Assembly: GCF_003415655.1 (NCBI RefSeq)
Contig: NZ_QRHC01000015.1
Location: 28,775-92,774 of the forward strand
DNA from: Vibrio maerlii
Lineage (GTDB): Bacteria; Pseudomonadota; Gammaproteobacteria; Enterobacterales; Vibrionaceae
DNA: 64,000 nt
Direction: 5' to 3'
The position numbers were made by a program, and so were the translations under genes. The notes under the pieces were generated by a model, which saw nothing but the letters and a program-made list of their open reading frames with translations, searched no databases and was not told the DNA's origin. This document shows, piece after piece, positions 25,370-34,500 of this stretch; positions within the stretch are counted from its first letter, which is position 1; each line of letters starts with the position of its first letter.

Positions 25370-27370
25370 CTACACCTTGCGCTCTGAAAAAGACAGCACT
25401 TCCTGCTGCTGCTCGTCGCGAACTAATAACTCTTTTCGCATACGTTCTTGCTGTTGCTCAATTCGTGTCTGGCAACGGCGAATCCCTCTTAACAATAGCT
25501 TGTTTTTCAACCTCTTGGAAAGGGGGAATTGATAAATGGTCAATAATATCTTGGCCCATTTATGATTTATAACCTCATCTTCAAGTGATAGTTGAAATTC
25601 AACACTGCCCCTGTCTCCTTGTCGGGCACAACGCCCTTCAAGTTGCCGATCGACTCGTGATGAATCGTGTAAGCCGGTAATGATGACATGCAAGCCTCCC
25701 TCTGCTTCAACTTCATCATCTAACTTAATATCTGTACCGCGGCCAGCCATACTGGTTGCTATCGTCACCCTGTTAGCATGACCTGCGGCTTTAACTATCT
25801 CAGCCTCTTCTTGGTCTTGTTTTGCATTGAGTACTTGGTGAGGAATCCCACGAAACTCAAGTAGTGAGCTTAATTGCTCAGAGGATCTCAGTGACTGTGT
25901 TCCGATTAAGATCGCACGTTCAGATTGAGATTGAAAATCAACCACTCTATCGACAACGGATTGCCACTTGTCTTGATCGGTTCGATGGACCGTTGTCCCT
26001 AACTGTTTTCTCTTAGATGGCTTGTGTGTGGGTATGTCTACAACGGGTAACCCATAAATACGCCAAAACTCCGACTTTACCTCATCTGCTGTTCCTGTCA
26101 TTCCTGAGAGGTGATGGTAATAGCGGAAGAAATTTTGGAAACTGATACTTGCTAATGTTGACCTTGGGTTACTCAGCTCGCAATGTTCTTTAATTTCGAT
26201 CAGTTGATGCAGACCTCGCTCCCAAGTCCGGTCAGGCATTCTGCGACCCGTGTGTTCATCAATAATGATGACTTTGCCATCGTCGACTAAATAGTGCTTA
26301 TCTCTTTCAAATAAGTATTGTGCCGTCAGAGCTTGCCTTGCCAATTCAAGGCGTCTCACCTGGCCTTTCCACAGAGCACCAAGTCCTTCCGTCATCTTCT
26401 CGATATTTTGCTTGCCTACCACGGTCAGCTCAATAAACCTTGGTTGCTTTATTACTCTAAAATCTTCATTTTCAACCAACTGTTCAACCAACGAATAGGC
26501 TTGTTGATACATCAGCTCCTGTCCTTCTTGGGGGGTTTCTTCACCAGAGATGATTAACGGAGTGGAAGCCTCATCCATAAACACACCGTCGGCTTCATCG
26601 ACGACTGCAAAATGAAGCCCTCTCAACATGAGCTTATTGATACCACTATCGGTATGGCTACCAAACGCGCGTTGAGCGTGGAGTTGAATCGCACTGTCAG
26701 TCGACGCCAGCTCAATACGATCTTTTAGGTAATCGAAAGCCAGCTCATTATTGGTGCAATAAACAATGTCGCAACGATAATTGTCCTGACGCTCTGCCAA
26801 TTCTTGGCCTTGTATAACCACGCCAACGGTCAATCCCAAGCGCGTATATACCGGATTCATTAGCTCTGCATCACGTTCAGTCAGATAATCATTAACCGTC
26901 ACAACGTGAGTTGGAACTCCAGCCATTGCCGCCGCTGCGACGGGTAAAGTTGCGGTGAGCGTTTTACCCTCACCTGTTTGCATCTGACCTATATTGCCGT
27001 GCAATATTGCCAACCCACCTAAAATTTGGCTATCGAAATGCCACATCCCTAACTCTCGACCAGAAACTTCGCGAATCAACGCGAAACACTCTATGAGCAA
27101 CTTAGTTGTGAGTCCGTCGCGATGTAATTGACGTTTGTTAACCTCAATACGAGTGTCTAGCTCCTGCTCTGACAAGGCTTCCAATTCAGACTCTAAGCGC
27201 TTAGTACGCCATAAAAGGGGGCGATAGAACCACACAGAAGAACGAATTGGTCGGCTTGTATAGGAAGTTAACGTATTCCACCAGCGAACCATGCGTTCGC
27301 TTTTGGCAATACTCTTTTGTGGCCTTTCAAGCTCAGAGTTTGGAAGTCGACTCGGTCTGCTATACATCAA
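25370..27370 (-). CDS. truncated SecA-like translocase ATPase
   Basis: 666 residues (SecA is about 900). The DEAD motor is complete: MQTGEGKTLTA (Walker A, residues 130-140), CTNNELAFDYLKDR (205-218), VVDEADGVFMDEASTPLIISG region (256-276), GMTGTADE (423-430), TSMAGRGTD (539-547) and RQLEGRCARQGD (575-586). The preprotein-binding domain is present (GKVIIIDEHTGRRM, 365-378). The protein stops at the beginning of the helical scaffold (RRCQTRIEQQQERMRKELL, 631-649), so the helical wing, two-helix finger and zinc-binding tail are absent. The gene overlaps the M50/HlyD gene by 11 bases. No ABC ATPase is encoded in the locus. It is therefore the likely motor for export of the giant protein, by inference. 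Confidence 0.93.
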   Translation of the reverse strand: MMYSRPSRLPNSELERPQKSIAKSERMVRWWNTLTSYTSRPIRSSVWFYRPLLWRTKRLESELEALSEQELDTRIEVNKRQLHRDGLTTKLLIECFALIREVSGRELGMWHFDSQILGGLAILHGNIGQMQTGEGKTLTATLPVAAAAMAGVPTHVVTVNDYLTERDAELMNPVYTRLGLTVGVVIQGQELAERQDNYRCDIVYCTNNELAFDYLKDRIELASTDSAIQLHAQRAFGSHTDSGINKLMLRGLHFAVVDEADGVFMDEASTPLIISGEETPQEGQELMYQQAYSLVEQLVENEDFRVIKQPRFIELTVVGKQNIEKMTEGLGALWKGQVRRLELARQALTAQYLFERDKHYLVDDGKVIIIDEHTGRRMPDRTWERGLHQLIEIKEHCELSNPRSTLASISFQNFFRYYHHLSGMTGTADEVKSEFWRIYGLPVVDIPTHKPSKRKQLGTTVHRTDQDKWQSVVDRVVDFQSQSERAILIGTQSLRSSEQLSSLLEFRGIPHQVLNAKQDQEEAEIVKAAGHANRVTIATSMAGRGTDIKLDDEVEAEGGLHVIITGLHDSSRVDRQLEGRCARQGDRGSVEFQLSLEDEVINHKWAKILLTIYQFPLSKRLKNKLLLRGIRRCQTRIEQQQERMRKELLVRDEQQQEVLSFSERKV

Positions 27371-29501
27371 ACTGCCTCAAGAACACTCGTCGAATTTCAC
27401 GCCCCCAACGATAAATGATGGGTTCCGGTTGATGTTCAAACAAGACATGTACTCTTTCATCAAAGCGAAACTTAGGTGTCTGATCACTTTGCATCTCTAG
27501 ACGGAAATAATTTTGATACGCCTGAAGTTCTTGTGATCGGTTTGGATCGAGCGCGATCAAACCACCACCTTCTGTTGAGAGCGTGGCACTAGGTAAGATT
27601 TGGGTAGACGCAGGAAGAACTCGTTGAATACTCGCTTGATATTCGTGGTATGGGTCGGATGCAAGCTTAAGTTTTACACCTTGAGTTTGGTTACGAACTA
27701 AATCGATATCATCTTCGGTAATCATCACAGACAACGGAAGGTTTTGATAGTCAACAACATAACCCAAAATATCACCACGCTGGAAGAATCGACCTTCAGT
27801 ACCTGAGCCCTGAGGAATCACAAAATCTCCTTGCGTAGTGCTGGTAACCAAAAGTGCATCTAACCGTGACTTCATGTCTTGATATTCTTGTTCGATGAAG
27901 TCCAGCTCTTGCTTGAGAATCTCCGACTCACTACGGTTATTAACACTCGCTTCATAGCGTACACGAGCTTCCCTTAATTGGCCTTCTATGACTTCCACAC
28001 GAGTGAGTGTATCTGGGTCGGCCATCTGAAGAAGTACCTCGCCTGATTGTACCCTTGCTCCATCCTCAACAAGTATCGACTCCACAAACCCACTCGCTTG
28101 AGCTCGAACATAAGACTCTTGAGGGACATAGAGCACACCTTGAGCGTATGTTTGAAGTGGTACAGGTAGATAAAACAATACCGCCAAAATAGCCGTCACC
28201 ACAGACAGTGAAATAGCATAAACCCGTGTTTTTTTCCTTTGCATATATGAATCCTTCAAAGGGCTGACACTGACTTTCAAAATAGGTGCAATCAAGCTAC
28301 TCCAAATAGACCAAGCCGCTAGAATAACACCAATAAAGAAGTACTTACTTGCAACAAATAGTGAAATTATGACCATCACAAAGAGTCGGTAGATATAGGC
28401 TGCGATAGCATAACTGGCTAACCACACCGACTCTTTGCGACTGTACGCATTGCTTCTCACTTCGCTAATTCGATAGACATAACGTTTCACGAGGTAACCC
28501 ACCTGTACGTTTCCTCGTGAAGCTAAGTTTGGTATCTCCAAGTAATCCGATAAGACATAGTAAGCATCGAATCTAAGTAGTGGATTACCGTTGAATAGAA
28601 GTGTCGAAATACCACCAATCAACATGACGTTATACGCCAAAGAGCGCATAAGCCCAGGTTCGACCAACGTCCAGATAATCATGGCGATGGAAGCCATCAA
28701 TAGCTCTCCAAATACACCAACGGCACCCACAATCATTCGCTGATATTTGTTTCTGAATGAGGAAGCTGAAGTAGCATCTACATAAGGGACAGGGATGAAT
28801 ATCAACAGCATCACCCCCATTTCGTGAACCTCTCCACCCCATCGTTTTACGGCATAACCATGCCCCAACTCATGAATGAGCTTTACTACAGGATAAGCGA
28901 GAGCCATAAGAAACAGGTTCTCAACACCGAGTACTTTGTCACTGAGGTTGTTGGTTAACTCTTGCCAATTAAGCGCAGCCAACATAACACCAGCTACCAA
29001 AATCAACACAGAAACGAGAGCACCCAATTTAGAAAAGACGGCTGTCGCAACCCAACGAGTGGAGTGCAAGAAACGTTGAGGATCAAGAAGTGGGATTTTA
29101 ATACTTAGCGGAGACTTAAGCTGCTGTAGCAACTTTTTGGTTTGCTCTTGTCCCCGCCTTTGATCGAGCTGCTGAACATTAGGAAGTTTATCTGTTTGAA
29201 TGACATTGGCTTTATTGAGTTGTCCTAGCAATTGAATCACTTCATCTTGCGTCGGTATGTCATCCCCTAGCTGCTCGCAAGCAAGGCCCCAAACTTGGTC
29301 AAGCGTTCTATTGCCATCCATCAAACCAATCAACTGATAGGCCTCTGGTGTAAAACGTTGAAACTGCCCAGTTACATGATCTTGCAGCACGAACCACACC
29401 TTCCCCCTATAAACATGTCGGTGGATATTGGCGTGCTTGCGAATACGAACCTTGAGATCGGCAACTTTATACCAAGAAGGACTGAAGAGTGATGCTGACA
29501 T
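27360..29501 (-). CDS. PqqD-like domain / M50 membrane metalloprotease / HlyD adaptor fusion
   Basis: 713 residues in three parts. Residues ~20-105 look like a PqqD-type winged-helix peptide-recognition domain (YRGKVWFVLQDHVTGQFQRF, TPEAYQLIGLMDGNRTL). Residues ~148-445 are a multi-helix M50 (site-2-protease type) domain with zinc motif HELGH (210-214) and a second motif NGNPLLRFDAYY (304-315) supplying the third ligand, probably D312. From ~450 a HlyD-like lipoyl/coiled-coil/barrel adaptor follows (YVRAQASGFVESILVEDGARV). PqqD-like domains bind leader peptides in peptide-maturation pathways. Here it may read the N-terminus of the giant protein and the protease may trim it. Three bases after the GAF-HlyD gene. 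Confidence 0.88.
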   Translation of the reverse strand: MSASLFSPSWYKVADLKVRIRKHANIHRHVYRGKVWFVLQDHVTGQFQRFTPEAYQLIGLMDGNRTLDQVWGLACEQLGDDIPTQDEVIQLLGQLNKANVIQTDKLPNVQQLDQRRGQEQTKKLLQQLKSPLSIKIPLLDPQRFLHSTRWVATAVFSKLGALVSVLILVAGVMLAALNWQELTNNLSDKVLGVENLFLMALAYPVVKLIHELGHGYAVKRWGGEVHEMGVMLLIFIPVPYVDATSASSFRNKYQRMIVGAVGVFGELLMASIAMIIWTLVEPGLMRSLAYNVMLIGGISTLLFNGNPLLRFDAYYVLSDYLEIPNLASRGNVQVGYLVKRYVYRISEVRSNAYSRKESVWLASYAIAAYIYRLFVMVIISLFVASKYFFIGVILAAWSIWSSLIAPILKVSVSPLKDSYMQRKKTRVYAISLSVVTAILAVLFYLPVPLQTYAQGVLYVPQESYVRAQASGFVESILVEDGARVQSGEVLLQMADPDTLTRVEVIEGQLREARVRYEASVNNRSESEILKQELDFIEQEYQDMKSRLDALLVTSTTQGDFVIPQGSGTEGRFFQRGDILGYVVDYQNLPLSVMITEDDIDLVRNQTQGVKLKLASDPYHEYQASIQRVLPASTQILPSATLSTEGGGLIALDPNRSQELQAYQNYFRLEMQSDQTPKFRFDERVHVLFEHQPEPIIYRWGREIRRVFLRQFDV

Positions 29502-29504
29502 ACA

Positions 29505-31388
29505 TTAGCCCCACCAAGTCCACAGCTGAATTTTCACCCACTCCACGAGCTCACGAGTCCAAACTTTTATCCCAAGTCGGTCATCTATGTAGACTTTTCC
29601 AATCCCTTCCATACCAGGGCGTAACTGATCACTCGACGAGAGCAGATCGGCCTCCACAACGAAGTAAGTTGTCCCTTCAATCGCTTCCGTTAATGGTGTG
29701 ACTTTATTAACTTTAAATGCAAATTTTTGCTCAGGTAGAGCCGATAAATACAGCTCGCCAGTCTGCTCCAACTTAAGTTCTGAGATTCGACTATCTTTCA
29801 CCAACAATTTGATTCGATAATTTTCATCCGGAGCAACCTCAAACAACACATCTCCCTTAGAGATTGCACTACCCAACCTTTGGCTAAGGTCTCCACTGAC
29901 AATTAACCCTGGATAAGGGGCCGTTAATGCCCCCCGTTTGAGTTGACTGTTGATTAACTCTAATTGAGCTGTGACTTGCTGCTGCTGGGCATTAATAATA
30001 TTGATCTTTGCTCTGTCACGTACTGCCACCGCTTCAAGATACTGTCGATTGAGCTTACCCTGTTCACTTAACCACTTGAGTTTTTCGAGTCGTAAATCAC
30101 GATCATCCATTTTGACCAAAAGCTGTTCAGCTTCAACTCTATCACCCGCTCTTGCCGTCGCTTCATTTATATAACCATCATAAGGCGCAACAACCGCTTG
30201 CAGTTCAGCACTCTCTACAACCGCATCGGTCGAGAGTTTGTAAGGAATCACCCAAGTAGCGAGCAAGTAACAGATTGCAGCTAAGCTTAGAACAACTAGC
30301 TTTCGTCCAAGATACCTCGGTCCTAGTAAACGTCCTAACTGAGTAGCGGTTGCATCTAACGTCTTTCGTAACCAAGATTTGTCCTTTTCTTTTTTATCAG
30401 CCAAGGTTGGGATCACTAGGCTTACTAGACTCTGAGCCTCTTCTGCAGTTTTCTGACGCCAAACTTGTCCAGCCTTTCCTTCGACAACAACGGCTCCTGC
30501 GATCTTGCCATCGAGATAGATGGGAAGCGACATGATAGATATATCCCCAAGGTGTTCGGAAAGGGCTTTGTGTGCATTAACAATGTCACCATTTGTGTCA
30601 CCGTTGAGTACCTTATCTGCTCTAATAGGACTTTCGGTTTCCGCAGCACTACCAAGAAAACAAATAGGTCGACCTTGATCGATACACTCATCCATCACAT
30701 TTTCGATAAGACGAACCTGATTCATTTTCTTACCAAACTGAGCACTATGGGAGAGGAATTGCAACTTTGAGCGCTTGCGCTTGTATTCACCAATACTGGT
30801 GCGATCGCAGTTGTAAAGCACCGTCATTTCCGTGACTAATCGCACTGCAGCGGCGCTGTAACTAGACTCTGATAACACGCTAGCAAGTATGTCTACCTTC
30901 TGTTGATTGAACGTTTGCTGCTCGGAAAGCAACTTACTTCTTTGCTGATACTCAACCACCTCAAGACTCGAGGTACTGAGTTCAAGAAGCGTAATGGCTT
31001 GGGTAAGCTCTTGTTGCGAGCGCACATTGACAGCCATAGCGACGAAGGCAATGAGTTGCTGTTGATTGTCTTGAACGGGGTAGACCAAACCGAAGGTAGA
31101 AGTTTGAGACTTCGCTTGCCCAAGCGCTGACACTTGAGGACTGGACAGTGAAAACTGATTTTCTGCTAACTCGGTAAGTTGATTAAAAACATCACTGCCA
31201 GGGGCGAGTGTTGCAGTAGGTATGAGTCCATTATTAGTTGGCAAATAGATAACAGCTGCTTTCACCCCATCAATGATGTTTTGATGATGTACTAGCCACT
31301 CTTGGTAATAACTTAGATTGAACTCAGTATCATTGTTCTGACTCTCGGAAAATGCCGGCTTTTCAGCCGTACCGACCTGCTCCGTCAT
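29505..31388 (-). CDS. GAF domain / HlyD-type adaptor fusion
   Basis: 627 residues. The N-terminal ~340 residues are predicted cytosolic and include a GAF-like domain (residues ~165-320: VRLVTEMTVLYNCDRTSIGEY, ISIMSLPIYLDGKIAGAVVVEG). A single membrane helix follows (~362-382: KLVVLSLAAICYLLATWVI). Then comes a periplasmic HlyD module (LQAVVAPYDGYINEATARAGD, coiled coil ~430-480, LRPGMEGIGKVYIDDR). A cytosolic GAF sensor on an adaptor is unusual and could gate or assemble the exporter in response to a small ligand. The gene follows the giant-protein gene after a long hairpin. Confidence 0.87.
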   Translation of the reverse strand: MTEQVGTAEKPAFSESQNNDTEFNLSYYQEWLVHHQNIIDGVKAAVIYLPTNNGLIPTATLAPGSDVFNQLTELAENQFSLSSPQVSALGQAKSQTSTFGLVYPVQDNQQQLIAFVAMAVNVRSQQELTQAITLLELSTSSLEVVEYQQRSKLLSEQQTFNQQKVDILASVLSESSYSAAAVRLVTEMTVLYNCDRTSIGEYKRKRSKLQFLSHSAQFGKKMNQVRLIENVMDECIDQGRPICFLGSAAETESPIRADKVLNGDTNGDIVNAHKALSEHLGDISIMSLPIYLDGKIAGAVVVEGKAGQVWRQKTAEEAQSLVSLVIPTLADKKEKDKSWLRKTLDATATQLGRLLGPRYLGRKLVVLSLAAICYLLATWVIPYKLSTDAVVESAELQAVVAPYDGYINEATARAGDRVEAEQLLVKMDDRDLRLEKLKWLSEQGKLNRQYLEAVAVRDRAKINIINAQQQQVTAQLELINSQLKRGALTAPYPGLIVSGDLSQRLGSAISKGDVLFEVAPDENYRIKLLVKDSRISELKLEQTGELYLSALPEQKFAFKVNKVTPLTEAIEGTTYFVVEADLLSSSDQLRPGMEGIGKVYIDDRLGIKVWTRELVEWVKIQLWTWWG

Positions 31389-31424
31389 ACTTATGTCCCT
31401 ATAAAGTAAAACAGTCTCTCAATA

Positions 31425-31461
31425 AAAAGCTGCATTCAACCTAAGGCTGAACACAGCTTTT
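31425..31461 (-). terminator. terminator or attenuator after the giant-protein gene
   Basis: AAAAGCTG (31425-31432) pairs with CAGCTTTT (31454-31461). Inner arms TTCA/TGAA and CC/GG close on a 3-base loop. On the minus strand it is followed by a T-rich tract. It lies 86 bases past the giant gene stop and 37 bases before the GAF-HlyD start, so it likely lowers exporter expression relative to the adhesin. Confidence 0.7.
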
Positions 31462-31546
31462 CTTTAACATAATGTTGTAATTATGTGAAAAGCTTACACT
31501 AAATCTAGACCACCTTCGATGTTGGTGTCCAGTTCTGTGTCATGGC

Positions 31547-34500
31547 TTAACTCTGCTTACGTCCCTTAGGGGTCGCCTTTGAGTCCGCTCGCATCACCAT
31601 CCAGCCACCTAATCCAGCAACCGCCGCTTTTACATCAATATTACTAGATGAAGTGTCTGCTGGGGCTTCCTGTTCTTCTACCTCTTCCTCAACTTTACAC
31701 TCTGTTGTTTCTGGGTCACATTCTTCCTGAGGCTCTTGAGTTGGCTCACCTTCTGATTGCTCGCCTTGAACTTCCAAAGGAACAACCGTTGGCTCTGCAG
31801 CTTTTGTCTCAGCACCCTCTTCGTTGATCACCTCTTCAGAAACTTCTTCTCCGTCTTCAGGCAATGTTTCAAAACCTGCCGCGGTTGGATCGGTTGGTAT
31901 CACAAAGTCTGCACCTTCAGAGCCTCCAGAGCCATTGGCTTGGAAGATAGGACTTAGGTTGGCAAAGGCTTGGTCGGCGCTCAAGTCAAACACTGTTGTC
32001 ACGGCCGTTCTACTACGAGCCGCTTGACCAAGGTTCGATTCTGCGTAAACCTGCTTCGCATAACCACCAAACAGACCTGACTGCGTGCGACGAATAAGGT
32101 CTAGATTACCCTGAGCGAGCGAAATGATAGATGCTGGGGTTGACTCTGATTCACTATCAACAAAGGTAAAGCGACCGTATTCACCAACCAATACGTCCTC
32201 ACTAAAGTTGGCGAAGAACAAGTCACTACCAAAGTGACCTTGCATCTGATCTTGACCAGCACCACCAAGCAAGGTGTCATCACCACCTACAAACAGATCT
32301 ACAGACTCAAAGATAATCGTATCTTCATTGACGCTTAGAACAGAACGCGTTACTTGAGAACCATCACCACCCAGGATGTCGTTTCCTGCGCCACCATCAA
32401 GACGGTCTGAACCAAAACCACCAAACAGGATATCTCGGTCTGAACCACCCGTTAATGTATCGTTACCACCAATCGTTGTATCGCCAGTGCGAACACCCAC
32501 ATAACGACCTGCAGCATCACTGAAGATGACACCATCATCACCAATAACAATGGTTTCACCAGATTGGTTAGTCACATTATCACTGCCTACACCTGCGATA
32601 ACCTGATCTTGACCCGCACCTACCGAAATCACATCACTGCCACCGGTAGCATTCGTGGTATCCGTAGAGAATACTTGACGACGAGCGCCATCCACAAAAC
32701 GAACCTCACCATTGTCACCGACAACTGTATCTTGACCCGCCCCCGTTGAAATTGAGTCGCTGCCGAAGCCAGCTAGTACGATGTTTTCTCCATCGCCAGC
32801 ACTGATTGCATCTGCCCCCCCTAGCGCCAAAGACTTAGTCTTAGCGTTCGTTATGACACCTTGGTCGTCGTACAACAACTGGCCATTATCACCTATGATG
32901 TGGTCATCACCGCCAACAGTAGTGATATTATCGCTGCCTTCACCTGCGATAACCTTATTATCACCAAAGCCCAATACAACAACGTCAGAGCCGCCTAGGT
33001 TATCTTCCGTCGTTACCGCCTCTATCAGAATACCTTGGGCGTTGTAGCTCAGCACGCCGTTGTCTGCTAGAACATGCGTATCACCCGATGTTGAGGTCAC
33101 AATGTCACTACCAAGACCCGCTATCACTTTGTCATTACCAGTACCTAAGGTAATGATGTCTGAGCCTGTGGTGGTTTCATCTTCGTCAGTGCTTTGCATT
33201 ACTCGGATAACACCATCTACTAGGTCGATTTGACCATTGTCCCCAATCACGATATCGTTACCTGCTCCGGTTGTTACTTGGTCGTTGCCATTACCTGCAA
33301 CAACGATATTGCCACCGTTGCCCGCATCGATGACGTCATTGCCACCATTGATTAAAGAGGTACTCAGCGCTTGCGTCATAACGCCAGCATCGTCGTAAGT
33401 GAATTGGCCGTTGTCACCAAAGATATGGTCAATACCTTCGGAAGTAGTAATGGTGTCGTTACCCTGACCACCAAGCACAACGTTGTTACCGTTACCTAGT
33501 GTGACATCGTCATCACCACCGAGGCTCTCTTCAGTCGTCACCGCTTCAATTAGAACGCCTTGGGCGTTGTAACTTAGTACGCCGTTGTCTGCTAGTACAT
33601 GTGTATTGCCAGATGCAGACTCAATCGAGTCTCCAGCGACAATCGCGTCTGTTGCTTCTTTTTCAAGAACACCATCTACCCACTCGGCAGGTTGCGCATC
33701 GATGTTTGAACCCAGGCCAGCAATAACTCGATCATTACCAGTGCCAACGACAATCGTGTCGTTACCAGCTGTAGAGTCATCCATATCCGTACTACGGATT
33801 GAACGAACCACACCAGCGACAAGGTCTACTTGGCCATTGTCACCAACAATAGTGTCATCGCCGCTTGCCGTAGTAACGCTGTCATTGCCATACCCCGAAA
33901 TGATCAGCTTATTTCCATTGCCAGTGACAATGGTGTCATCTCCACCCTCTGAGTGTGATTGACTCATTGCTTGGACAAGAACGCCTTGATCGTCGTAGGT
34001 CAACAGACCGTTATCAGAGATAATATGGTCAACACCATTCTCAGTCGTAATGGTATCTTCACCATTACCGGCCAGAACAGTATTGTCACCTGAACCTAGT
34101 GTTAGCGTGTCGTTACCACCTAGAGAAACATCTGAAGTTTGTGCAGAAACCAAGATTTCTTGAGCGTTGTAATTCAAGCTACCATTGTCCGCAACAACAT
34201 GCGTATTGCCAGAGGCAGATTTGATAACATCACTACCTAAACCACCTAACACTCTATCGTTACCAGAGCCAGCGTGAATGGTGTCGTCACCAAACGCATT
34301 TTGGTCGCCCTCTTCGGTCTTAAGAACTGCAGTACCATTGCGAAGGTCAACCTCACCGAAATCACCCAGAATTGAGTCATTACCAGTCGAACCTTTGACA
34401 AGATCACTGCCAGCACCGGCAATTACAATGTCGTTGTCTTCTTGAGCATAGATTTCATCTGCATCACCGAGCGATGTATCTGAAGACGCAACCAAGACTA

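Noticed and set aside
24570..31388. Classical type I secretion or RND efflux operon
   Set aside because: No ABC ATPase and no RND pump gene is present; the ATPase has SecA motifs and the membrane component has M50 protease motifs.
31547..31640. PEP-CTERM or LPxTG signal at the end of the giant protein
   Set aside because: No PEP or LPxTG motif is seen and the hydrophobic stretch is too short; kept only as an unnamed tail.
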